From Nonomuraea sp. SYSU D8015 (GTDB lineage Bacteria; Actinomycetota; Actinomycetes; Streptosporangiales; Streptosporangiaceae), in the NCBI RefSeq assembly GCF_008065375.1, contig NZ_VJYI01000024.1, positions 1-64,000 of the forward strand: a stretch of 64,000 nucleotides of DNA, written 5' to 3'. Under the pieces are notes generated by a model. It did not search any database and was not told where the DNA came from. It saw only the letters and a list, made by a program, of their open reading frames with translations. Every line of letters begins with the position of its first letter. Positions within the stretch are counted from its first letter, which is position 1. The position numbers were made by a program, and so were the translations under genes. Shown piece after piece: positions 27,511-36,107 of this stretch.

Positions 27511-28593
27511 TTGGCTACTTTTGCCGTGGCCAGGGCCGTGCATGGCATCGAGCCCCTGGTGGCCACGGAGATTCGACGTTCCCGGCTGGGCGTGGTGCGC
27601 GGGTTGCGTCACCGCGAGGTGTGGTTCGAGACCGCGGACGAGGCCGGGCTCCTGGGGCTGCGTACGGCGGACGACGTGCTGCTGGCCGCCGCCGTCGTGG
27701 ACGGGATCGGCTGCGAACGGGCCGCGCTGCGCCGGCTGGCCAGGGCGGCCCGCGAGCTGGACGCCCACCGGCTGGTGCGCCTGGCGGGCAGGGGCGTGGA
27801 CCGGGACGGGCTGGAGGTGTCGGCGTCCTTCGTCGGCCGCCGCAACTACACCCGGTTCGAGATCGAGGACGCGGTCGGGGCCGAGCTGGCGCGGCCGCTG
27901 GGGCTGCCGTACCACTCCAGGGGTGACGGCGGGCGGCCGCCGCGGGAGGCGATGTCGTGGCGGGTCACCATCGAGGGCGACCAGGCCGTCATCGCGCTCC
28001 GGGTGGCCGACCGGCCGCTGCACCGCAGGCCGTACAAGACGGCCTCCATCCGCGGCACCCTGCACCCGCCGGTGGCCGCCGCCATGGCGGAGCTGGCGCG
28101 GCTGGAGGGGGCGGGCACGGTGCTCGACCCGTGCTGCGGCGCGGGCACCACGCTGATCGAGGCCCACGCCTCCATGGAGACGGCCGGGGGTGCGGCGGGC
28201 CCGCGGCTGCTGGGCTTCGATCACGACCCGTCCGCGCTCGCGGCGGCCGCCGCCAACGCCCGCGCCGCCCTGCGCCTTTCGCCTGAAGGCAGGTTCGGGT
28301 GGGCCGTGGCGGACGCGGGGCGGATCCCGGTGCCCGACGGCAGTGCCGATCGCGTACTGGTGAACCCGCCCTGGGGGCGCCAGGTGCCGCCGCGGGGGCT
28401 GCTCGCCGCCGACCTCGGCCTGCTGTGGCGGGAGGTGCGGCGGGTGCTGGCCGCCGACGGGCTCGCCGTGGCGCTGGCCGACGACGTGATCCCACGCGGG
28501 TTCGCCGTGGAGGAGGCGCTCCGGGTCAGCCTGTCGGGTCGGCACCCCGTGATCGCGGTGCTCAGGAAGCGGGGCCGATCCAGTCCAGGATGA
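27511..28593 (+). CDS. THUMP-containing RNA methyltransferase (TrmN/Trm14-like)
   Basis: A 360-aa SAM-dependent enzyme. Residues about 40-160 match a THUMP-like RNA-binding region (SFVGRRNYTRFEIEDAVG). Residues about 165-350 are a Rossmann methyltransferase with PYKTASIRGTLHPPVAAAM, the SAM motif LDPCCGAGTTLIEA and the catalytic NPPWGRQ (N-P-P-W/Y motif of N2-guanine methylases). It probably methylates a tRNA or rRNA guanine. The TTG at 27511, with AGAAGGA just upstream, is preferred over the GTG at 27496; the choice is uncertain. Its end overlaps the convergent hydrolase by 32 bp. Confidence 0.85.
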   Translation: MATFAVARAVHGIEPLVATEIRRSRLGVVRGLRHREVWFETADEAGLLGLRTADDVLLAAAVVDGIGCERAALRRLARAARELDAHRLVRLAGRGVDRDGLEVSASFVGRRNYTRFEIEDAVGAELARPLGLPYHSRGDGGRPPREAMSWRVTIEGDQAVIALRVADRPLHRRPYKTASIRGTLHPPVAAAMAELARLEGAGTVLDPCCGAGTTLIEAHASMETAGGAAGPRLLGFDHDPSALAAAAANARAALRLSPEGRFGWAVADAGRIPVPDGSADRVLVNPPWGRQVPPRGLLAADLGLLWREVRRVLAADGLAVALADDVIPRGFAVEEALRVSLSGRHPVIAVLRKRGRSSPG

Positions 28594-29401
28594 GCTGATT
28601 GACCTCGGCCGGTCGTTCGAGGTGGAGGAAGTGGCCGGCGCCGGCCACCAGCTCGGTCCTGGAGCCGGGCGGAAGGTGGCTCGGCGCGTCCTTCACCAGC
28701 TCGGCGCCCAGGCAGCCGTCCTGGGCGCCGTGCAGATAGAGCACGGGCCCGGTGACGCCGGGTTCGACGGCCGGGTAGCGGCCGGAGCGCGGGGTGGTGC
28801 CGAGCATGGCGCGGTAGTAGCCGATCGCCGCGCTCAGGTTGGCGGGGTCGCCGATGCTGCGCCGGACGAACTCCAGATCCTCCCCGGCGTCGTAGCCGGG
28901 AGACCAGTCGCGCCAGAGGCTCTCGATGAAGCCGGGGATGGCGGCGGCCGTCTCGGCCAGCGAGGTCTGGAAGAGGAAGATGTAGAACGAGCGCTTGAGC
29001 TGCTCGTAGTCGAGGAAGGTGCTCACCAGCGAGCCGGGCGGCGGCACCGCCAGCGTGACGGCGCGGCGGAAGCGGCCCGCGGTGTGGTAGACGGGGAAGG
29101 CGCCCCAGTCGTGGCCGATGATCACCGCGTCGGCGTCGCCGCCGAGCTCCTCGTGCAGGGCGCGGACGTCGGCGACCAGCGCGGCGTCCTCGTACGCGCC
29201 GTCGGCGGGGACCTCTGTGGGCGCGTAGCCGCGCATGAACGGCGCGACCGCGCGGTAACCGCGCTCGGCCAGCGCCGGCATCAGGTGGCGCCAGGTGTGC
29301 GCGGTGTCGGGGAAGCCGTGCAGGCACAGGGCGAGGGGCCCCTCCCCCAGGGTCAGATACGCGAACTCCACCCCATTGGCGTGGATAGTCCTGATCTCCA
29401 T
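28562..29401 (-). CDS. Alpha/beta hydrolase (epoxide-hydrolase-like)
   Basis: A 279-aa protein with an alpha/beta hydrolase fold. The oxyanion-hole motif is HGFPDTAHTWRH, the nucleophile elbow is GHDWGAF with Asp instead of Ser as in epoxide hydrolases and haloalkane dehalogenases, and the catalytic His is in GAGHFLHLERP. A cap domain lies at about 125-205. The ATG at 29401 (MEIRTIHANG) is preferred over 29419, since a TAGGTT box lies 8 nt upstream. Substrate unknown; the neighbouring P450s could supply an epoxide. Confidence 0.85.
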   Translation of the reverse strand: MEIRTIHANGVEFAYLTLGEGPLALCLHGFPDTAHTWRHLMPALAERGYRAVAPFMRGYAPTEVPADGAYEDAALVADVRALHEELGGDADAVIIGHDWGAFPVYHTAGRFRRAVTLAVPPPGSLVSTFLDYEQLKRSFYIFLFQTSLAETAAAIPGFIESLWRDWSPGYDAGEDLEFVRRSIGDPANLSAAIGYYRAMLGTTPRSGRYPAVEPGVTGPVLYLHGAQDGCLGAELVKDAPSHLPPGSRTELVAGAGHFLHLERPAEVNQLILDWIGPAS

Positions 29402-29503
29402 GACTGCGAAACCTAGCACTCGCCCCCCGCGCAGGAGTACGAACTACACAACGGGCCGCCGGCGAAGGAGATCGCATGCGACGGGGACAGGTGCTCGCGC
29501 CGG

Positions 29504-30757
29504 TCAGAAGGTATAGCGCAGGTGCTTGACGCCGTTGATGAAGTTGGACAGCAGGAAGTCGGGCTCGCCCACGGACCTGATGCCCGGCAGGCGGGTGAAC
29601 AGCTCGCGGAACATCACGGTCATCTCCCTGCGCGCCAGGTGGGCGCCCAGGCAGTAGTGCGGCCCCGGCCCGCCGAAGCCGACGTGCGGGTTGGGGTCGC
29701 GGGTGATGTCGAACGCGTCCGGGTCGGTGAAGACGGACTCGTCACGGTTGGCGGAGTTGTAGAACAGCAGCACCTTGTCGCCCTTCTTGTACGCGGTGCC
29801 GTTCATCTCGTGGTCCCGCGTGAGCGTGCGCCGGAACTGGATGACCGGCGTGGCGTACCTGACGATCTCGTCGCAGGCCCCGACGATGCGCCGGTCGAAG
29901 TCGCTCAGCAGCAGCTCCCGCTGCTCGGGGTGGTCGGTGAAGAGCTTGAGCCCGTACGCGATCGCGTTGCGCGTGGTCTCGCTGCCCGCCACCACGAGCA
30001 GGATGAAGAACGAGCCCAGCTCCTGTGAGGAGAGCCGTTCGTCCCCGTTGACCAGCAGGCTCACCAGGTCGCCCGTGGGCCGTTTTCGCCGCTCGTCGCC
30101 CAGCCGCGCCGCCAGCCGGTTGAGCGAGAAGCCGGCGTGCAGCAGCTTGGCCAGGCCGCGGGCGACGTTGACGCGGCTGAAGTTCGGGGCGAGGCCGGTG
30201 TACTCGGGGTCGGCGTTGCCGAGGATGACGTTGGTCCGCCGCAGCACCATGTCGTGATATTTCGCGGGGATCCCCATCATGTCGCAGATGACCCGTACGG
30301 GCAGCCGCGCCGCCACCTGCGCCACGAAGTCCCCGGGCCCCTCCGCGATGGCCTGGTCCACGATCTCGGCGGCGGCCCTGGCCAGGTCCTCCTCCATCTT
30401 GGACAGGATGCGGGGCGTGAACGCCCTGGAGACGATCCGGCGCAGCCTCGCGTGCCGCGGATCGTCCATGTTGATCATTGATCCGAAGTACACGCTCAGC
30501 CAGCGCGGCATGTCGGGGATGCTGTTGGAACACGGCTCGCTGCTGAACACGGCCGCGTTCCTGCTGGCCTCGGTCACGTCGGCATGGCGGACCAGGGCGT
30601 AGTAGCCGGGCCCGCCGCCGACGAACGGCACCTCCTGCTCGGGCACGAACACCGGATGCTCCAGCGCGCGCAGTCTCCGGAATGCCTCCATGCGCTCGGC
30701 CTGCGGCAACCCCCAGAACGGGATCTGCGACAGGTCCAGGTCCGCGGACAGCGTCAT
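29504..30757 (-). CDS. Cytochrome P450, CYP124-like (second copy)
   Basis: A 417-aa haem monooxygenase, clearly a paralogue of the 26037-27278 gene. The I-helix VVAGSETTRN, ExxR in DEIVR, and GFGGPGPHYCLGAHLAR (haem Cys) are intact. YFGSMINMDDPRHARLRRIV and INGVKHLRYTF are again CYP124-like. A branched lipid or sterol side chain is the likely substrate. It lies 33 bp downstream of the GMC oxidoreductase on the same strand, and its own -35 box overlaps the stop codon of that gene. It may thus be transcribed both with the GMC gene and from its own promoter. Confidence 0.9.
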   Translation of the reverse strand: MTLSADLDLSQIPFWGLPQAERMEAFRRLRALEHPVFVPEQEVPFVGGGPGYYALVRHADVTEASRNAAVFSSEPCSNSIPDMPRWLSVYFGSMINMDDPRHARLRRIVSRAFTPRILSKMEEDLARAAAEIVDQAIAEGPGDFVAQVAARLPVRVICDMMGIPAKYHDMVLRRTNVILGNADPEYTGLAPNFSRVNVARGLAKLLHAGFSLNRLAARLGDERRKRPTGDLVSLLVNGDERLSSQELGSFFILLVVAGSETTRNAIAYGLKLFTDHPEQRELLLSDFDRRIVGACDEIVRYATPVIQFRRTLTRDHEMNGTAYKKGDKVLLFYNSANRDESVFTDPDAFDITRDPNPHVGFGGPGPHYCLGAHLARREMTVMFRELFTRLPGIRSVGEPDFLLSNFINGVKHLRYTF

Positions 30758-30775
30758 ACCCTCAAGGATTTGTGC

Positions 30776-30794
30776 AAGTGCCCACTTACGTCAA
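30776..30794 (-). promoter_or_regulatory. Shared operator/promoter motif of P450 gene 2
   Basis: The plus strand reads AAGTGCCCACTTACGTCAA, 18 of 19 bases identical to the site at 27295-27313. On the minus strand TTGACG overlaps the GMC stop codon (TGA). Confidence 0.65.
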
Positions 30795-32332
30795 GAGTGC
30801 CTGATGAGATCGGCGCCCTTCTCGCCGATCATGATGGCGGGGGCGTGGGTGTGGCCGCGGTTGAGCGTCGGCATGATCGACACGTCCACCACGCGCAGCC
30901 CCTCGACGCCGCGCACCCGCAGGGACGGGTCCACGACCGACGCCTCGTCGGCGCCCATGCGGCAGGTGCCGACCGGGTGGTAGAGGGTCTCGCCGCGCTC
31001 GCGTACCCACTGGGCGAGCTCCTCGTCGCTCTCCGGCGCCCAGTACGGCGCCATCGGGCCGCCCGCGTACGGCTTCATCGCGGCCGTGGCGAAGACCTGC
31101 TTGGCCGTCTTCAGCCCGGACACCAGCCGCTTGACGTCGGCCTCCGCGGTCAGGTAGCCGGGGTCGATCACCACGTCCCTGCCGTTGAGCCCGATCCTGC
31201 CGCGGCTCTCCGGCTGCAGCAGCACGACGCCGACGGTGAGCCCGTGGCCGGTCGGCGGGGTGAGGCCGTGGTCCTTGAACGGCACCGGCGCGAAGATCAG
31301 CTCGATGTCGGGCGCGGGCTCCTCGGCCGAGGTTCTGATGAACGCGACCGCCTCGCCCACGTTCGAGGTGAGCATGCCGGAGCGCAGCACGATGTAACGC
31401 AGCAGGTTGCCGATCGACTCGGCCTTGGTCAGGGTGACCGGCTGGCGGCACTCGACGTACACACCGGAGGCGAGGTGGTCCTGGAGGTTCTTGCCGACCT
31501 CGGGCAGGTCGTGCACGACCTCGACCCCCGCGTCGCGCAGCTCGCCTGCCGCGCCCACGCCGGAGCGCATGAGCAGGTACGGCGAGCCGATCGCGCCCGC
31601 GGACAGGATCACCTCGCGCCTGGCCCTGACCTGGGCGCCACCGCTGTGCTGGATCCCGGTGGCGCGCCTGCCGTCGAACACCACCCGGTCGACGGTGGCC
31701 CCGGTGATCACGGTGAGGTTGGGCCTACCGGCCGCCGGGCGCAGGTAGGCGTCGGCGGAGCTCCACCTGCGCCCCCGGTTCTGGGTGACGGGGGTCGCGC
31801 TGTAGCCCTCGTTGGAGCGGCCGTTCAGCTCGTTCAACCGCTCGAAACCGAGCTCCTCGCACGCCTTGAGGAAGGCCGCGGTGGTGACGTTGGGGCTGCG
31901 CAGCTCGGAGACGTAGAGGGGGCCGGAGGTGCCGTAGACGTGACCGTGGTTGCTGCCGACGCGGCGCTCGGCCCTGGTGAAGTACGGCAGGACGTCGTCG
32001 TACGACCAGCCGGGGACCTCCCACTGGTCGTAGTCGAGCTGGCAGCCGCGCACCCACATCTGGGCGTTGATCGAGGAGGAGCCGCCGATGACCCGGCCGC
32101 GCGGCCAGTAGAGCTCCCGGCCGGACATCTCGCTCTGCTTGGCCGTGGTGTAGTTCCAGTCGTAGTCGGTCTTGAACAGCTTCGCGAAGCCCGCGGGCAT
32201 GCGGATCTCCAGCTTGTCGTCCTGCCCGCCCGCCTCGACCAGCGCCACCGACACGTCCGGATCCGCCGACAGCCTGTTGGCCAGCACGCACCCCGCGGAG
32301 CCGGCGCCGACGATCACATAGTCGTACTCCAT
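30791..32332 (-). CDS. GMC-family FAD-dependent alcohol/choline oxidoreductase
   Basis: A 513-aa flavoenzyme. It begins with the FAD motif YDYVIVGAGSAGCVLA, has the GMC signature GRVIGGSSSINAQMWVRG (about 78-95) and the second signature SAGAIGSPYLLMRSG (about 245-260), and ends with the catalytic His region YHPVGTCRMG and HTHAPAIMIGEK. It would oxidise an alcohol to an aldehyde, possibly one made by the neighbouring P450s. The ATG at 32332 (MEYDYVIVGAG) is preferred over the GTG 6 bp upstream. Confidence 0.9.
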   Translation of the reverse strand: MEYDYVIVGAGSAGCVLANRLSADPDVSVALVEAGGQDDKLEIRMPAGFAKLFKTDYDWNYTTAKQSEMSGRELYWPRGRVIGGSSSINAQMWVRGCQLDYDQWEVPGWSYDDVLPYFTRAERRVGSNHGHVYGTSGPLYVSELRSPNVTTAAFLKACEELGFERLNELNGRSNEGYSATPVTQNRGRRWSSADAYLRPAAGRPNLTVITGATVDRVVFDGRRATGIQHSGGAQVRARREVILSAGAIGSPYLLMRSGVGAAGELRDAGVEVVHDLPEVGKNLQDHLASGVYVECRQPVTLTKAESIGNLLRYIVLRSGMLTSNVGEAVAFIRTSAEEPAPDIELIFAPVPFKDHGLTPPTGHGLTVGVVLLQPESRGRIGLNGRDVVIDPGYLTAEADVKRLVSGLKTAKQVFATAAMKPYAGGPMAPYWAPESDEELAQWVRERGETLYHPVGTCRMGADEASVVDPSLRVRGVEGLRVVDVSIMPTLNRGHTHAPAIMIGEKGADLIRHS

Positions 32333-32387
32333 AACCACTTGCTTACTCCAGGTAGCAGGGCGCGTCCATATCCACTTGTGACCTCTG

Positions 32388-32405
32388 TTACCTACCAGTC
32401 GGTTT
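32388..32405. promoter_or_regulatory. Imperfect palindrome between the GMC and acyl-CoA ligase genes
   Basis: TTACCTACCAGTCGGTTT contains ACC-T-AC-CA-GT-C-GGT, symmetric but for one pair, as in TetR-family operators of lipid genes. It sits in the divergent region, 53 bp before the ligase start. Confidence 0.4.
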
Positions 32406-32457
32406 GTGGATCCTGCTTAGATGGCGCCGAAGGCGGCTACAGAGGGAGGAAGGCGTC

Positions 32458-33996
32458 ATGCTCAATCTGTCGATCGTCCTGGAGGACAGCGCCAGGAACA
32501 ATCCGGACGGCACGGCCATCGTCTTCGGCGACATGCGACTGCCGTACAAGATGATCGACGATGTCGCCAACCAGGTGGCGAACCTGCTGGTGGCGCGCGG
32601 CATCGGCAGAGGGGACAAGGTCGCGCTGGCCTGCCCCAACCTGCCGTACTTCCCGTTCGTCTATTTCGGCATCCTCAAGGCCGGCGCGACGGTGGTGCCG
32701 CTCAACGTGCTGCTCCAGTCGCGTGAGATCGCCTACCACCTCGACGACAGTGACGCCAAGGCGCTGTTCTGCTTCGAGGGCACGCCGGAGCTGCCGCTGG
32801 GCGAGCGCGGCAAGGCGGGCTTCGAGGCGGCCGCGGGATGCGAGCACTTCTTCGTGCTCCCGGCCACGCCCCTCGCGACCGAGTCCCCGTACGGCGAGTC
32901 GATCTGGGCGGCGCTCGGCGGGATGGCGAACACGTTCGAGACCGCGCAGACGGCGCCGGACGACACCGCCGTGATCCTCTACACCTCCGGCACGACCGGC
33001 CAGCCCAAGGGGGCCGAGCTCAGCCACCAGAACATGCTGATGAACGCCCTGGTCAGCGACAAGATGTTCCCCCGGAGCGAGGAGGGCCGCGACACATATC
33101 TGGCGGTGCTGCCGCTGTTCCACTCCTTCGGCCAGAGCGTCGTCATGAACACCGGCTTCCTGCGTGGCGCGACGGTCGTGCTGATGCCGCGCTTCGACCC
33201 GGGCGAGGCGCTCGCCCTGATGGTGAAGGAGAACGTGACGTTCTTCGCCGGGGTGCCCACGATGTACTGGGGCATGCTGTCCAAGATCCACGCCGACGGC
33301 GTGGAGGTGCCCCGCTCGCTGCGCGTCGCGGTGGCGGGCGGCGCGTCGTCGCCGGTGGAGGTGCTCAAGGACTTCGAGCAGACCTTCGGGATCGGCATCC
33401 TGGAGGGGTACGGGCTGTCGGAGACCTCGCCGGTGGCCAGCTTCAACCAGCTGGGCCGGCCGACCAAGCCCGGCACGATCGGCACCCCGATCTGGGGCGT
33501 GGAGATGAAGCTGATCGACGGCGACTGGAAGACCGTCGAGGGCGAAGGGCCGGGCGAGATCGCGATCCGCGGGCACAACGTCATGAAGGGCTACTACGGC
33601 CGCCCTGAGGCGACGGCCGAGGTCATGAAGGACGGCTGGTTCCGCACCGGCGACATCGCCACGCGGGACGCCGACGGGTACTACTCCATCGTCGACCGGG
33701 CCAAGGACATGATCATCCGTGGCGGGTTCAACGTCTATCCGCGCGAGCTCGAAGAGGTCCTGATGACCCACGAGGCCGTGTCGCTGGCCGCCGTGGTGGG
33801 GGTCGCGCACGAGTCCCTGGGCGAGGAGGTCAAGGCGTACGTCATCAGGACGCCTGGGGCGACGATCACCGAGGAGGAGCTGGTCGCCTGGTGCAAGGAG
33901 AACATGGCGGCCTACAAGTACCCCCGGATCGTCGAGTTCCGCGACAGCCTGCCGATGACGGCCACGGGCAAGATCCTCAAGCGCGAACTGCGCTAA
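32458..33996 (+). CDS. Long-chain fatty-acid--CoA ligase (FadD-like)
   Basis: A 512-aa ANL-superfamily enzyme that activates carboxylic acids to acyl-CoA via acyl-AMP. The P-loop-like motif is LYTSGTTGQPKGAELSHQN (about 175-193), further motifs are GYGLSETSPV, GWFRTGDIA, DRAKDMIIRGGFNVYPRELE, and the C-terminal lysine is in TATGKILKRELR. The ATG at 32458 follows GAGGGAGGAAGG; the frame starts 18 codons earlier but without a site. It is divergent from the GMC oxidoreductase and would feed oxidised lipid products into beta-oxidation. Confidence 0.92.
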   Translation: MLNLSIVLEDSARNNPDGTAIVFGDMRLPYKMIDDVANQVANLLVARGIGRGDKVALACPNLPYFPFVYFGILKAGATVVPLNVLLQSREIAYHLDDSDAKALFCFEGTPELPLGERGKAGFEAAAGCEHFFVLPATPLATESPYGESIWAALGGMANTFETAQTAPDDTAVILYTSGTTGQPKGAELSHQNMLMNALVSDKMFPRSEEGRDTYLAVLPLFHSFGQSVVMNTGFLRGATVVLMPRFDPGEALALMVKENVTFFAGVPTMYWGMLSKIHADGVEVPRSLRVAVAGGASSPVEVLKDFEQTFGIGILEGYGLSETSPVASFNQLGRPTKPGTIGTPIWGVEMKLIDGDWKTVEGEGPGEIAIRGHNVMKGYYGRPEATAEVMKDGWFRTGDIATRDADGYYSIVDRAKDMIIRGGFNVYPRELEEVLMTHEAVSLAAVVGVAHESLGEEVKAYVIRTPGATITEEELVAWCKENMAAYKYPRIVEFRDSLPMTATGKILKRELR

Positions 33997-34201
33997 TCGG
34001 TCGTGCCCCATGGAAAGGCGCGGGTGGGTGCTCGCGCCTTTCCGCACGTTCCCGAGGAGGTCGCGCCGACCGCTCCTGACCGGCGACCGGCGTGCTTCGT
34101 GCCCGGCTCGCCTACCCCGCCGCACCACCGGCCGGGCGGAGATCTGCGAGCGCATGCGGAGCCTCAAGGTCGGGGATGCCGCCGGGCCTAGACTGCTGAT
34201 C

Positions 34202-34846
34202 ATGATGCGGCCGCTCGTCCTCTTCGACCTGGACAACACGCTGATCGACCGGCTGGCCGCGTTCCAGCAGTGGGCCGCCGAGTTCGCCGCCGCCCGGGGG
34301 CTGGGGCCGGACGGGGCGGCGTGGCTGGTGGAGACGGACGCGGACGGGTCGATGCCCATGGACGTGTTCTTCGGCCTGGTACGCGAGCACTTCGGGCTGG
34401 CCGAGCCGGCGGAGGACCTGTGGCGCGCCTACCGGACGCGACTGCCGCACCTGGTGACGTGCCGGCCGGAGGCGCTCGACGGGCTCGATCGGCTGCGGGC
34501 GGCCGGGTGGGCGATCGGGATCGTGACGAACGGGATGGCCGACAACCAGACAGGCAAGATCCGGCGTACGGGGCTGGCCGAGCGGGTGGACGGGTGGGCG
34601 ATCTCCGGTGCGGAGGGCGTGCGGAAACCCGACGTGCGGCTGTTCGAGATCGGCGCCGCACGGTGCGGCACGTCGCTGGCCGGCGGCGGCTGGATGGTCG
34701 GCGACGACCCGGAGAAGGACGTCGCGGGCGGGCGGGCCGCCGGGCTGCGGACGATCTGGATCGACCGCGGCCTCGCCGGCCCGGCGGACGGGGCCGATCA
34801 CGTCGCGGCCGACGTGGTCGCCGCCATCGACGTGTTAATGGGATGA
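34202..34846 (+). CDS. HAD-superfamily hydrolase
   Basis: A 214-aa phosphatase-like protein. Motif I is LFDLDNTLID (nucleophile Asp near residue 9), motif II the Thr/Asn of IVTNGM, motif III the Lys of RKPDVRLF, motif IV GDDPEKD. A helical cap lies at about 16-90. Substrate unknown. The ATG at 34202 follows TAGACT by about 8 nt with no ribosome binding site, implying a leaderless transcript; the in-frame extension upstream is not credible. Confidence 0.85.
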   Translation: MMRPLVLFDLDNTLIDRLAAFQQWAAEFAAARGLGPDGAAWLVETDADGSMPMDVFFGLVREHFGLAEPAEDLWRAYRTRLPHLVTCRPEALDGLDRLRAAGWAIGIVTNGMADNQTGKIRRTGLAERVDGWAISGAEGVRKPDVRLFEIGAARCGTSLAGGGWMVGDDPEKDVAGGRAAGLRTIWIDRGLAGPADGADHVAADVVAAIDVLMG

Positions 34847-34879
34847 GATCCGGCGCCCCGGACCGATAGCGTCGTGGTC

Positions 34880-35815
34880 ATGCGAGATCGGCCGGAGGAC
34901 CTCGACGAAGAACTGCTGAGGCCCGCGCTGCGCGAGTGGGGCGTCGACGCGGTCACGCTCGACTACGCGCCGGTGGGGTTCGGCGACTATCACTGGGTCG
35001 CGGACGGGCGGTGGTTCGTCACCGTCGCTGACGTGCGGCGCAGGCCGTACGACGGGCTCCAGATGGCCATGGAGACGGCGGCGGCCCTCCGCGAGCAGGC
35101 CGGGCTCGGCTTCGTGGTCGCGCCGCTGCGCGCGGCCGACGGCACGACGCTGCGGCGGCTCGACCGTCACCGCTACGCCATGAGCGTGTTCCCCTTGGAG
35201 GACGGCGCCTCCGGGCACTTCGGCGAGGAGCGGTCACCCGAGGAGCGCGGCCTGGTCATCGACCTGCTGGCCGAGCTCCACCGCACACCTCCGCCGATCT
35301 CGACCCCTGTCCGGCCGGTCCAGCTGGCGGGGCGAGCCTGGCTGGAGGACGCCATCAGGGAGACGAACCGGCCGTGGCTGGGCGGCCCGTACGCCGAGCC
35401 CGCCAGAGCCCTGATCGCCGGCCACGCCGGGACGCTGCGCCGCCGCCTCGACGAGCTCGACCGGCGGGCCGAGAAGATCGGCGAACCCGTCGTCACGCAC
35501 GGCGAGCCGCACCCGGGAAACCTGCTGCGGGCGGGAGCCGGGCGGCTCCTGCTGGTCGACTGGGACACCGTCGGGCTGGCCGTCCCTGAACGCGACCTCA
35601 TGCACGTCGCCAAGACCTCCGCCGACCTCGACCGATACGCCGACGCCACCAGCCGCGTCCCGGATCCGGCCGCCCTGGAGCTCTACCGGCTGCGGTGGGC
35701 GCTGGACGACGTGGCCGAGTTCGTGGCCTGGTTCCGCTCGCCGCACGGCCGCACGCCGGACGCGGAGCAGAGCTGGAACGGGCTCACCGCCACCCTGGAA
35801 GGCCTGGCGCGCTAG
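34880..35815 (+). CDS. Aminoglycoside-phosphotransferase-family kinase
   Basis: A 311-aa protein. The catalytic loop HGEPHPGNLL (Brenner motif, Asp replaced by Glu but with the downstream Asn) and the metal-binding LLVDWDTVGLA identify the APH/choline-kinase fold. The N-lobe is short (residues 1-100). It may phosphorylate an antibiotic, sugar or amino alcohol. The ATG at 34880 follows TAGCGT by about 7 nt, suggesting a leaderless mRNA. It is 33 bp after the HAD hydrolase gene. Confidence 0.8.
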   Translation: MRDRPEDLDEELLRPALREWGVDAVTLDYAPVGFGDYHWVADGRWFVTVADVRRRPYDGLQMAMETAAALREQAGLGFVVAPLRAADGTTLRRLDRHRYAMSVFPLEDGASGHFGEERSPEERGLVIDLLAELHRTPPPISTPVRPVQLAGRAWLEDAIRETNRPWLGGPYAEPARALIAGHAGTLRRRLDELDRRAEKIGEPVVTHGEPHPGNLLRAGAGRLLLVDWDTVGLAVPERDLMHVAKTSADLDRYADATSRVPDPAALELYRLRWALDDVAEFVAWFRSPHGRTPDAEQSWNGLTATLEGLAR

Positions 35816-35850
35816 GTCCGGGCAGACCCGGGGCAGGCGCACGGCCGCGG

Positions 35851-35906
35851 GCTCGCGCTGCTCGGCCGCTGACTGGCCGTGTGCTCGCGCTGCTCGGCCG
35901 CTGACT
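35851..35906. repeat. 24-bp direct repeat
   Basis: GCTCGCGCTGCTCGGCCGCT followed by GACT occurs at 35851-35874 and again at 35883-35906, 32 bp apart, between the APH-like gene and the small ORF at 35981. Confidence 0.7.
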
Positions 35907-35980
35907 AGTTCGCCTTCGACCGGAGCTGATTGTAATCTTTCGGTAACGGCACGCAATCATGAGATGCAAGAGGAGGTCGC

Positions 35981-36106
35981 GTGGGCCGGCACGAGAAGCC
36001 CCACAGCCCCAAGGACAAGCCGGACGAGACCGAAGAAGGCTCCACCGCCAACCAGCATCAGGAGAGCCGCGGCAAACACGCCGCCCCGCCGAAGGACAAG
36101 AAGTAG
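35981..36106 (+). CDS. Small hydrophilic charged protein, 41 aa
   Basis: A GTG start preceded by AAGAGGAGGT, one of the strongest ribosome binding sites in the window, opens a 41-codon frame. The product starts MGRHEKPHSPKDKPDE and ends KHAAPPKDKK; it is rich in Lys, Glu, His and Pro and has no hydrophobic segment, so it should be disordered and cytosolic. No known family is recognised. It stops 2 bp before the convergent FkbM gene. Confidence 0.65.
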   Translation: MGRHEKPHSPKDKPDETEEGSTANQHQESRGKHAAPPKDKK

Positions 36107-36107
36107 G

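Noticed and set aside
30584..32554. 656-codon open frame on the plus strand
   Set aside because: Antisense to the GMC oxidoreductase and P450; shadow frame.
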